Positions 41,695 to 49,598 of a stretch of 64,000 bases of DNA are shown here, one piece after another. The stretch comes from Oscillospiraceae bacterium. GTDB lineage: Bacteria > Bacillota > Clostridia > Oscillospirales > Ruminococcaceae. The stretch is taken from contig JAFRTG010000021.1 in the NCBI GenBank assembly GCA_017427265.1, positions 310,001 to 374,000 on the forward strand, given 5' to 3'. Under the pieces are notes generated by a model. That model saw only the letters and a program-made list of their open reading frames with translations. It had not been told where the DNA came from and did not search any database. The position numbers and the translations under genes are program-made. How positions within the stretch are numbered: position 1 is the first letter of the stretch; the number at the start of each line of letters is the position of its first letter.

Positions 41695-43128
41695 ATGGCA
41701 AAGAAAAGCATTACGCGCCGCTGGATTACAAATAACCTCGGCGTGATTGTTCTGATCCTGCTGGTCATTGAGCTGGCAGTGATCTACGCCGTGCAGAGTT
41801 ATTTTTACAATTCTGCGCGGCAGTATCTGGAATCCAAGATCAAGGCGGTCAACGCCGTTCTGACGCGGTATGCGTCGGACCCCGGCACCAATCTGAGCGC
41901 GGAAATCCGCAGCACGCTGGAAAACTTTTCCGACAAGGACAAAATGGAGCTCATGGCAATCGACTGTGACGGCCGCATCGTCCTGACATCCTCCGGTTTT
42001 TCCTCACCGGATTATCTCATCAGTATGCCGGATTACGACGCCGCCATGCAGGACGAGAGTTCTTACGGATTCCGGAACAGCCGCACCGAAAACGGTGAGC
42101 GCATTATGGCTGTTACCATGCGGATTGACAGCATCAGCGAGGAATTCAGTGCGATCCGCGTTGTCGCCTCGCTGGAGACCATTGATGATGCGGTATCCGG
42201 CTTTGTGCTTGCGGTCACACTCGCGGCGATTGCCGTGCTGCTGCTGCTCGGCATTTCAGACCTGTATTTCGTCGGCTCAATTCTCCGCCCGATCCGTGAA
42301 ATCAATGCGAATACGGAAAAATTTGCACAGGGCGATTTCTCCGCACGGATCAATCAGGAGAGTGAGGACGAGATCGGAGAGCTCTGCGCCGGCATCAACC
42401 ATATGGCGGACGAGCTTTCGGCAACCGAAGCGATGAAAAACGAATTCATCAGCTCTGTTTCCCACGAGCTCCGCACGCCGCTGACGGCAATCAAGGGCTG
42501 GGCGGAAACGCTGAGCGATATGAGCAAGGATGCGGTCGAGCAGAAGACGCCGCAGGATCCTGAGATGATGCAGAAGGGTTTGCATATTATTGTCGGGGAA
42601 ACAGCGCGTCTTTCTGAGATGGTCGAGGAGCTGCTTGACTTTTCGCGGATGCAGAGCGGTCATTTTCCGCTGCAGATGGATACGATGGATGTCCTTGCAG
42701 AACTTGGCGATGCCGTGCTGATCTATGATGAGCGTGCCAGAAAGGAAGGCATCCGCCTGATCTACGATGAGCCGGAAATGCTGCCGTTTGTCTACGGCGA
42801 CAAAAACCGCATCCGGCAGGTGTTCATCAATATCATTGACAATGCGATCAAATATTCCGATGCAGGCGGTGTTGTGACAATCACGGCCGAGGCGGTTGAC
42901 GACAGCAATGCCGTCCGCATCACCGTGCAGGATACCGGCTGCGGCATCAAGGAATCCGATCTCGGAAAGGTCAAAACAAAGTTCTATAAGCCGAATCACA
43001 CCCGCCGCGGCTCCGGCATCGGCCTTGCCGTCGCGGATGAGATTGTCGGGATGCATAACGGTACGCTGGATATCGACAGCGTTGAAAATGTCGGCACAAC
43101 TGTAACAATCACGCTGCCGGCGAAATAA
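41695..43128 (+). CDS. Sensor histidine kinase
   Basis: 477 residues. Two transmembrane helices (about 13-38 and 166-192) bracket an extracytoplasmic sensor domain of about 125 residues. A HAMP linker (about 193-245) precedes the HisKA box SVSHELRTPLTAIKG (phospho-His near 259) and the ATPase domain with NIIDNAIKYSD (N box), VQDTGCGIKESD (G1) and GSGIGLAVADEIV (G2). Cognate partner of the regulator immediately upstream. Ligand unknown. Confidence 0.94.
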   Translation: MAKKSITRRWITNNLGVIVLILLVIELAVIYAVQSYFYNSARQYLESKIKAVNAVLTRYASDPGTNLSAEIRSTLENFSDKDKMELMAIDCDGRIVLTSSGFSSPDYLISMPDYDAAMQDESSYGFRNSRTENGERIMAVTMRIDSISEEFSAIRVVASLETIDDAVSGFVLAVTLAAIAVLLLLGISDLYFVGSILRPIREINANTEKFAQGDFSARINQESEDEIGELCAGINHMADELSATEAMKNEFISSVSHELRTPLTAIKGWAETLSDMSKDAVEQKTPQDPEMMQKGLHIIVGETARLSEMVEELLDFSRMQSGHFPLQMDTMDVLAELGDAVLIYDERARKEGIRLIYDEPEMLPFVYGDKNRIRQVFINIIDNAIKYSDAGGVVTITAEAVDDSNAVRITVQDTGCGIKESDLGKVKTKFYKPNHTRRGSGIGLAVADEIVGMHNGTLDIDSVENVGTTVTITLPAK

Positions 43129-43211
43129 TTGCAGTACAGAATGCAGCAAAAAACAGAATGAATCCGGCATGTGCGGAAAAATGCGCATACCGATGCGAAA
43201 GGATGAGACTT

Positions 43212-44450
43212 TTGGCAGATATCCACACGAATGAATCCGCGGATGCGCAGCAGGCAGCTGCAAAGGCGGAATATGCACACAAATCCAAGATCGGCGGACA
43301 GGCACTGATTGAAGGCGTCATGATGAAGGGCGCATTCCGCGGTGCGATGGCCTGCCGCCTTCCGAACGGCGAGATCGACATTGAAACATGGGATCTGCCG
43401 GCTTCGTTCGAGACGGACCCGAAAACCGGAAAGCAGCGCATCGTGCGCAAATGGTATAACCGGATTCCGCTGCTGCGCGGCTGCGTCAATTTTGTCATGT
43501 CCATGGTGGACGGCTACCGCTGCATGATGAAATCTGCGGAAAAGCAGTTCGATGAGGAGGTCGATGACTTCTGCGCGTGGAAAAAGCACGAGAAGATCGA
43601 CAAGCTCTCTGAGGAGGAAGCCTTTTCAAAGTTCGGCGACTGGCTCCGGAAGGAGCGCGCAAAGATCGACGCCGAAAAAGCAAAGGAAGATAAAAAATAT
43701 CAGCCGATGGGCGAGCCCGACGCTGAGACAATCCAAAAGCGCTGGGATTATCTGAAAAAGGCTTCTGAGCACTATGACTATGAGGAGCCCTCGAAACTGG
43801 AAAAGTGGCTCGACGAAAAGCTCGGTGACAAGCTGTTCAATGCCGTGATGGTCGTTGCAATGGTGCTCGGCGTGGCGGTTGCATTCGGCCTGTTCCTGTA
43901 TCTGCCGCGGCTGATTGTCTCGTTCATCAAGCCGCTGACCGATAATCAGATTGTGAAATCCTGTGCGGAGGGTCTTGTGAAGATTGCGCTGTTCGTCGCC
44001 TATATGGCGCTGACCGGCTGCACGAAGAGCATTCGCCGCACCTATGAATATCACGGCGCGGAGCACAAAACAATCGCCTGCTTTGAGGCGGCGCTCCCGC
44101 TGACGGTCGAGAATGTCAAAAAGCAGGTGCGGTTCCATCCGCGCTGCGGCACCAGCTTTATCTTCCTTGTGCTGCTGATCGGCATTTTCTTCGGCTGCTT
44201 CAATCCGTATAAGATCGTGTGGCAGCGCGTGCTGTTCGGTCTTGCGCTGCTGCCGCTGATTATGGGCGTCAGCTACGAGCTCATTCGTCTGGCAGGGCGC
44301 TATGACAATGTGTTCACGCGGATTCTCTCGGCGCCGGGACTCTGGATTCAGCGCATTACGACGAAGGAGCCGGACGCTTCGCAGATTGAATGCGCGATTG
44401 CGGCCATGACGCCGTGCATCCCGGAAAATCTGGAAGATGATGAATGGTAA
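43212..44450 (+). CDS. DUF1385 (YqhQ-like) membrane protein
   Basis: 412 residues from the TTG at 43212, eight bases after GAAAGGA; the ATG at 43203 abuts the ribosome site. KIGGQALIEGVMMKG near the N-terminus and the HGAEHKTIACFE and RFHPRCGTSF histidine/cysteine motifs define the DUF1385/YqhQ family. Several helices lie in the C-terminal half (about 215-260, 265-290, 325-375). A charged insertion of about 60 residues (about 118-195, rich in Lys and Glu) separates the two conserved parts. The function is not established. It overlaps prmC, the usual neighbour. Confidence 0.9.
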   Translation: MADIHTNESADAQQAAAKAEYAHKSKIGGQALIEGVMMKGAFRGAMACRLPNGEIDIETWDLPASFETDPKTGKQRIVRKWYNRIPLLRGCVNFVMSMVDGYRCMMKSAEKQFDEEVDDFCAWKKHEKIDKLSEEEAFSKFGDWLRKERAKIDAEKAKEDKKYQPMGEPDAETIQKRWDYLKKASEHYDYEEPSKLEKWLDEKLGDKLFNAVMVVAMVLGVAVAFGLFLYLPRLIVSFIKPLTDNQIVKSCAEGLVKIALFVAYMALTGCTKSIRRTYEYHGAEHKTIACFEAALPLTVENVKKQVRFHPRCGTSFIFLVLLIGIFFGCFNPYKIVWQRVLFGLALLPLIMGVSYELIRLAGRYDNVFTRILSAPGLWIQRITTKEPDASQIECAIAAMTPCIPENLEDDEW

Positions 44451-45240
44451 TGCGGAGCTTCTGCGCGAACTGATTCGTGTGCTTCGGGACGGCGGGACGG
44501 AAGATGCGGAGCTGGAAGCCAAATGGATTCTGGAGGACGCGGATTCCGCTGAGCAGGCGCGGCAGATTGCCGGGCGCCGTGCAAAGCATGAGCCGTTGCA
44601 GTATCTGCTCGGAAAATGGGAATTCTACGGGCTGACGATGTTCGTCGGCGAGGGCGTGCTGATTCCGCGCGCCGATACCGAAACGCTCGTGGATGCCGTG
44701 CTGTCCCGCGTGAAGGACTGTCCCGGCCGGATGATCGCCGATCTCTGCACCGGCAGCGGATGCATCGCGCTGGCACTTGCAGCGCACATGGATGATACGC
44801 GGTTTGCGGGCATAGATTTCAGTGAAAAGGCGCTGGAATATGCTGAGAAAAACCTCGCGTACCATCGGCTTTCCAATGTAAAATTCGACCGTGCGGATGT
44901 GCTCGATGCAGCCGTCGCCGCGCAGTATCAGAATCTTGCGGCGATTGTCTGCAACCCGCCCTACCTCACTGCAGAGGACATGCGGAATCTGCAGGCGGAG
45001 GTGCGCTTTGAACCGGAAACGGCGCTTTACGGCGAGCCGGACGGTCTGCACTTTTACCGCGAAATTACGCGCATCTGGAAGCATTCGCTCTGTGACGGCG
45101 GCCTGCTCTGCTATGAGGTCGGCATCGGTCAGGCAGATGACGTTGCTGCGATTCTCTCGCAGAACGGCTTTGCGGAGATCGAAAAGATACGTGACCTGAA
45201 CGGCGTGGAGCGCGTCGTGCTCGGCAGATTCCGCGGATAA
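44437..45240 (+). CDS. prmC: Release factor glutamine methyltransferase PrmC (HemK)
   Basis: 267 residues. It methylates the GGQ glutamine of peptide release factors 1 and 2. The N-terminal helical domain contains KHEPLQYLLGKWEFYG. The methyltransferase domain has motif I LCTGSGCIALALA (near residue 110) and the catalytic NPPY in AIVCNPPYLTAEDM (near 170). The first codon (ATG, followed by a second ATG) overlaps the end of the DUF1385 gene. No prfA is adjacent in this window. Confidence 0.93.
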   Translation: MMNGNAELLRELIRVLRDGGTEDAELEAKWILEDADSAEQARQIAGRRAKHEPLQYLLGKWEFYGLTMFVGEGVLIPRADTETLVDAVLSRVKDCPGRMIADLCTGSGCIALALAAHMDDTRFAGIDFSEKALEYAEKNLAYHRLSNVKFDRADVLDAAVAAQYQNLAAIVCNPPYLTAEDMRNLQAEVRFEPETALYGEPDGLHFYREITRIWKHSLCDGGLLCYEVGIGQADDVAAILSQNGFAEIEKIRDLNGVERVVLGRFRG

Positions 45241-45339
45241 TTTTTCAGATGTATCAATTCTGAACATCTAATGTGCTATGATATAGATGAACCGCAAGGA
45301 TGAGCGGTGCAGAACATACGCACAGAAAGGATTAAATAT

Positions 45340-46527
45340 ATGGCAAAGGCAGAACTGAAAAAGAAGAATATCGGCCTGACCATTCCGGCTTCCAGAGAGG
45401 AGCGGGAGAAGGCTCTGAAGAATGCGATTGCGCAGATCGAAAAGCAGTACGGCGCAGGCGCTGTCATGCGTCTCGGTCAGAACACCGTGCAGAATGTGCA
45501 GGCAATCTCGACCGGCTCGCTTTCGCTGGATATGGCACTGGGCATCGGCGGTGTTCCGCGCGGCAGAATCGTGGAGATTTACGGACCGGAAAGCTCCGGT
45601 AAGACCACCGTTGCGCTGCAGATCATCGCAGAGGCGCAGAAAAAGGGCGGAGATGCTGCATTTGTGGACGTCGAGCACGCACTCGACCCGACCTATGCAC
45701 AGGCACTCGGCGTCAACATTGACGATCTGCTGGTCTCGCAGCCGGACAGCGGTGAGCAGGCACTTGAAATCGCGGAAGCGCTCGTGCGCTCCGGTGCAAT
45801 CGACGTCATTGTCATCGACTCCGTTGCAGCCATGACGACCCGTGCGGAGATCGAGGGCGAAATGGGCGATTCGCATGTCGGTATGCTCGCAAGACTGATG
45901 TCGCAGGCGATGCGCAAGCTGACGCCGGTCATTGCAAAATCGAACTGCGTCGCCATTTTCATCAACCAGGTGCGTGAGAAGATCGGCGTCATGTACGGCA
46001 ACCCGGAGACCACGACCGGCGGACGTGCACTGAAGTTCTATGCCTCTGTCCGCATGGAAGTGCGCAAGGGCGAGGCCATCAAGAACGGCGCTGAGGTGAT
46101 CGGCAACCGCACGAGAGTCAAGGTCGTCAAGAACAAGGTCGCGCCGCCGTTCAAGGAGTGCGAGTTCGATATGATGTACGGCAAGGGCATTTCCCGCATC
46201 GGCGAGGTGCTCGACCTTGCAACTGACCTCGACATCATCCACAAGAGCGGCTCGTGGTTCAGCTACGGTGAGCGCAAGCTCGGACAGGGACGCGACGCCG
46301 TCAAGGAGCTGCTGGAGAACGATCCGGACTTCGCAAGAGAGGTCGAGCAGCGGATCATGCAGCAGAAGGCGGAGCTCGTGCTCGCTTCCAAGAAGAATAA
46401 GAAAGCGGCTGCTGTCACGGAGGCAAAATCCAAGGCGGATCAGGCCGTTGCAGAAACCGGCGCTGCTCTCGATGCAGCCGGAACCGATGCGGATGAGGAT
46501 TTTGAGGAATTTGCACCGGAGGAATGA
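45340..46527 (+). CDS. recA: Recombinase RecA
   Basis: 395 residues from the ATG at 45340, with AGAAAGGA before it. RecA forms filaments on single-stranded DNA for homologous recombination and triggers SOS cleavage of LexA. Walker [15 protein letters not shown] (near 85), the L1/L2 loops ([19 protein letters not shown] and [16 protein letters not shown]) and the C-terminal domain are full. The N-terminal leader ([18 protein letters not shown]) is some 15 residues longer than in E. coli and the acidic tail is extended. No intein. An imperfect -10 TATGAT lies at 45277-45282. Confidence 0.97.
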   Translation: MAKAELKKKNIGLTIPASREEREKALKNAIAQIEKQYGAGAVMRLGQNTVQNVQAISTGSLSLDMALGIGGVPRGRIVEIYGPESSGKTTVALQIIAEAQKKGGDAAFVDVEHALDPTYAQALGVNIDDLLVSQPDSGEQALEIAEALVRSGAIDVIVIDSVAAMTTRAEIEGEMGDSHVGMLARLMSQAMRKLTPVIAKSNCVAIFINQVREKIGVMYGNPETTTGGRALKFYASVRMEVRKGEAIKNGAEVIGNRTRVKVVKNKVAPPFKECEFDMMYGKGISRIGEVLDLATDLDIIHKSGSWFSYGERKLGQGRDAVKELLENDPDFAREVEQRIMQQKAELVLASKKNKKAAAVTEAKSKADQAVAETGAALDAAGTDADEDFEEFAPEE

Positions 46528-46545
46528 TGCGGGGCTGCCTGAATC

Positions 46546-47190
46546 ATGAAAATTACGGAGATTGTTCCCGGAAAGGGAAAGCTGTTTGAAATCAGACTTG
46601 AAAATGAACAGAAAATCTGGCTGCACGCCGATCTTGTGCAGTCAGAATTTCTGCGTCCGGGCGTTGAACTGGACGAGGAACGCATTGCGGCGCTGAAAGC
46701 ACAGGCCGCATTGCACCGCGCCTATGAATATGGGCTGTATCTGCTGGAAAAACGCGGCTATTCCTACCGGGAGCTCTATACAAAGCTGATGACTGCGCCC
46801 GATGCGCAGGAGGAGGCCGTGCTGGCAGCGCTCGAAAAGCTGACGCGCTACGGCTTTCTCAATGATGCCCGCTATGCCGAGCAGCTGGCGCGGCATTTTG
46901 TCGAGAACAAAAAATTCGGCATCCGGCGTGCAGAATACGAGATGCGGCACCGCGGACTCTCGCAGGAGGACATCGACGATGCGCTTGCGTCCTATGACGA
47001 TGCCGAGCAGATTTCCGCGCAGCTGCTGGAAATTCTGCAGAAGAAATATGCGCGGTATCTGACGGATCCGGATGACCGCAAAGCGACCGAAAAGGTTACG
47101 GCGGCGCTTGTCCGGCGGGGCTATACCTATCAGCAAATCCGCTATGCGATTGAGGATTACTATGCGTGGCTGGAGGAGCAGGAAGCATAA
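46546..47190 (+). CDS. recX: Regulatory protein RecX
   Basis: 214 residues. RecX proteins bind and limit RecA filaments; this one follows recA by 18 bases, the standard arrangement. The three-helix repeats are visible: YLLEKRGYSYRELYTKLM, LEKLTRYGFLNDARYAEQLA and RRAEYEMRHRGLSQEDIDDAL. Length is within the Firmicute range (about 210-270). The ribosome site is weak, so translation may depend on recA. Confidence 0.9.
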   Translation: MKITEIVPGKGKLFEIRLENEQKIWLHADLVQSEFLRPGVELDEERIAALKAQAALHRAYEYGLYLLEKRGYSYRELYTKLMTAPDAQEEAVLAALEKLTRYGFLNDARYAEQLARHFVENKKFGIRRAEYEMRHRGLSQEDIDDALASYDDAEQISAQLLEILQKKYARYLTDPDDRKATEKVTAALVRRGYTYQQIRYAIEDYYAWLEEQEA

Positions 47191-47214
47191 CAGGCAGGAA
47201 AACAGGAGAGCATT

Positions 47215-48549
47215 ATGATTGTCAGTATCGTATCCCTTGGCTGTGCCAAGAATCTAGTGGACTCGGAGCGGATGCTTGCCGCGCTGAAAAAGGGCGGCTA
47301 TACGCTCACGGCAGAGCCTGCCGATGCGGATATTGCGATTGTGAACACCTGCGGATTCATTCAGTCCGCCAAGGAGGAAGCAATCGAAACGATTCTTCAG
47401 CTGGCAGAGCTGAAGGCATCCGGTTCGCTGAAAAAGCTCGTTGTGACAGGCTGCCTTGCGGAGCGCTACAAAGAAGAGGTCGCAGAGCAGTTTCCGGAGG
47501 CCGATGCGGTCATCGGCATCGGCAATCAGCCCAATATTGCCGCCGTGCTCGATGAAATCACAAAGGATCTGCGCGTGACGCGGTTTGCGCCGAAGTGCAA
47601 TATGCCGCTGACCGGCGAGCGCCTGCTTGCGACACAGCCGTTTTTCGCTTATCTCAAGGTCGCGGAGGGCTGCTCCAACGGCTGTACCTACTGTGCGATT
47701 CCGGCCATCCGCGGAAAATTCCGCTCGGTGCCGATGGAGGATGTGCTCGCGGAGGCGCAGAAGCTCGCGGATTCCGGTGTCAGAGAGCTGGCCGTCATTG
47801 CGCAGGATACCACGCGCTACGGCGAGGATCTGTACGGCGTCTCAAAACTGCCGGAGCTTCTGACAGCGCTCTGCCAAATCGAAGGATTCCGCTGGATCCG
47901 CGTGCTCTACTGCTATCCGGAGCGCATTTCCGATGACCTGATTGACGTCATCGCGCGGGAGCCGAAGATTGTTAAGTACATGGATATCCCGATTCAGCAC
48001 TGCAATGCGGAGGTGCTGAAGAATATGCGCCGCAAATGCGATGCAGAAATGCTGCGGACACTGTTCGCAAAGCTGCGCGCAAAGGTTCCCGGCATTACGC
48101 TGCGGACGACTTTGCTCGTCGGATTCCCCGGCGAGACCGAGGAACAGTTCAATGAGCTGGCCGAATTTGTACAGGAGATGCGCTTTGACCGGATGGGCTG
48201 CTTTGCCTATTCCGAGGAGGAAAACACCGTTGCAGCGCGAATGCCCGATCAGGTGGACGAGGCAGTGCGGCAGCACCGTGCGGATCTGCTGATGGAGCAG
48301 CAGATGCCGATTTCAGCGGCGCTGAATGCTGCGCGCGTCGGGACGGAAACCGAAGCGGTGATTGAGGGCTACGATGCGCAGGCCGGTGCGTGGCTTGCGC
48401 GAACCGCTGCCGATGCGCCCGATATCGACGGCAGACTCTATCTGCCGGGAGAACCTTCGGACGGTCTGGCGGTCGGACAATTTGTAAGGGTGCGCATTAC
48501 AGATACGATGGATGATTATGATTTAACCGGAGAGGTGACTGTAAGTTGA
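47215..48549 (+). CDS. rimO: Ribosomal protein S12 methylthiotransferase RimO
   Basis: 444 residues, a radical SAM methylthiotransferase that modifies Asp of ribosomal protein uS12. N-terminal cluster cysteines lie in VSLGCAKNLVDSE, IVNTCGFIQSAKEE and VVTGCLAERYKEE. The radical SAM motif is EGCSNGCTYCAIPAIRGKFR, near 150. A TRAM domain ends the protein. The GCAKNLVDSE start and the IRG/FRS pattern separate RimO from MiaB, which is encoded at 11385. Its stop overlaps the pgsA start. Confidence 0.94.
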   Translation: MIVSIVSLGCAKNLVDSERMLAALKKGGYTLTAEPADADIAIVNTCGFIQSAKEEAIETILQLAELKASGSLKKLVVTGCLAERYKEEVAEQFPEADAVIGIGNQPNIAAVLDEITKDLRVTRFAPKCNMPLTGERLLATQPFFAYLKVAEGCSNGCTYCAIPAIRGKFRSVPMEDVLAEAQKLADSGVRELAVIAQDTTRYGEDLYGVSKLPELLTALCQIEGFRWIRVLYCYPERISDDLIDVIAREPKIVKYMDIPIQHCNAEVLKNMRRKCDAEMLRTLFAKLRAKVPGITLRTTLLVGFPGETEEQFNELAEFVQEMRFDRMGCFAYSEEENTVAARMPDQVDEAVRQHRADLLMEQQMPISAALNAARVGTETEAVIEGYDAQAGAWLARTAADAPDIDGRLYLPGEPSDGLAVGQFVRVRITDTMDDYDLTGEVTVS

Positions 48550-49130
48550 ATACACCCAATAAACTGACGCTGCTGCGCGTTTTTCTGGTGCCGGTGTTTG
48601 TCCTGTTCTTTTACTGGAATATTCCGGCGCATTATCTGATTGCAACGCTGGTTTTTGTTGTTGCAGCCATTACCGATGCCGTTGACGGACATCTTGCACG
48701 CAAAAACAAGCAGATTACGGACTTCGGAAAATTTCTCGACCCGCTCGCGGATAAGGTGCTGGTCGTGACGGCGCTGTCCTGCTTTTTGCAGCAGCAAAAG
48801 CTCAATATCGTGGCGTTTCTGCTGATTGTTGCGCGGGAATTCATGGTTTCGGCGCTGCGGCTTGTGGTTGCGGGCAAGGGAACGGTCGTGCCGGCCGGAT
48901 TTGCCGGCAAGCTGAAAACGGCGTTTACAATGGTTGCGCTGATTGCCGCAATGGTGTACTGGTCGTTCCGGTTGGATTTCAATGCATTCGGTCTCCGGAT
49001 TCCTGCGGGTGTCTTTACCGGCACGGAAATTTTCCTTTCGCTGCTGTTCTGGATTGCTGCCGGCCTGACGGTCTGGTCGGGCGCTGAGTATCTGGTGCAT
49101 TACTGGAAGGATATCAATCCGAATCAATGA
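48546..49130 (+). CDS. pgsA: CDP-diacylglycerol-glycerol-3-phosphate 3-phosphatidyltransferase
   Basis: 194 residues from a TTG start that overlaps the rimO stop (TTGA), with GGAGAGG inside the rimO end as ribosome site. A polytopic membrane enzyme committing CDP-diacylglycerol to phosphatidylglycerol. The CDP-alcohol phosphotransferase signature reads TDAVDGHLARKNKQITDFG followed by KFLDPLADKVL, with all conserved Asp residues. The recA-recX-rimO-pgsA order is found in many Clostridia. Strong terminator follows. Confidence 0.94.
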   Translation: MNTPNKLTLLRVFLVPVFVLFFYWNIPAHYLIATLVFVVAAITDAVDGHLARKNKQITDFGKFLDPLADKVLVVTALSCFLQQQKLNIVAFLLIVAREFMVSALRLVVAGKGTVVPAGFAGKLKTAFTMVALIAAMVYWSFRLDFNAFGLRIPAGVFTGTEIFLSLLFWIAAGLTVWSGAEYLVHYWKDINPNQ

Positions 49131-49150
49131 GCGTATCGCTCCGTGAATAA

Positions 49151-49193
49151 AACCAAGGGCGCTGATTGTGATATCAGCGCCCTTGGTTTTTTG
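49151..49193 (+). terminator. Terminator after pgsA
   Basis: A 16-bp perfect stem, AACCAAGGGCGCTGAT / ATCAGCGCCCTTGGTT with a 6-base loop, then TTTTTTG. Confidence 0.95.
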
Positions 49194-49299
49194 TTACGCA
49201 GTCAATACATATCAGGATGAAATCATAAGGTTTTGGATGCATATGCGAATTATATGGAATCACGCCCCCTATAATGTACCCAAAACACAAGAAATTCTT

Positions 49300-49490
49300 C
49301 TCCCCGCAGAGCGGGGGTGACAACCAAAGGGGACAGGGGAAAGCGCCGCTTTGCGGCTTATCCCCCTTTCCCCTTAGGTTTTCGCCCCCGCGCCCCCGCT
49401 TTCCTTACCCTTTTCCCTCTGGCTTCGCAGAATTTCAGTTGTGTGCAGCAGAGAGGAGAGTAAGGAAAGAGGGGGCGCATTCGCGCGCAG
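49300..49490. repeat. GC-rich double-hairpin intergenic element
   Basis: It lies in a gene-free stretch of about 470 bases between pgsA and valS. It starts with a short CCCCGC/GCGGGG hairpin (49302-49317). Next is a long imperfect hairpin (49324-49378) whose arms carry AAGGGGACAGGGGAA and TATCCCCCTTTCCCCTT around GCCGC/GCGGC. A second long imperfect hairpin (about 49392-49480) pairs GCGCCCCCGCTTTCCTTAC with GTAAGGAAAGAGGGGGCGC. It contains no plausible gene. A possible TATAAT lies at 49270-49275, without a convincing -35 box. Confidence 0.65.
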
Positions 49491-49528
49491 TCAAATGAAA
49501 CATCGGACAAAAACCAGAATGATCGCGC

Positions 49529-49579
49529 AAAAAATCGTCATCATATCCCTGACGTCTTATCAGAAATACGATGACGATT
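49529..49579 (-). terminator. Terminator of valS
   Basis: On the minus strand AATCGTCATC / GATGACGATT (49579-49570 with 49542-49533) is followed by TTTTTGCG. The loop is 27 bases. Confidence 0.75.
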
Positions 49580-49598
49580 CCTTATGAAATTTCAGTTA

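Noticed and set aside
45255-45280. Possible LexA box before recA (GAACATCTAATGTGC)
   Set aside because: The half-sites are imperfect and the spacing differs from the GAAC-N4-GTTC type of Firmicutes, so I do not call it.
49274-49498. 74-codon open frame between pgsA and valS
   Set aside because: It runs through two large hairpins, is low-complexity and Pro-rich, and has no ribosome site.
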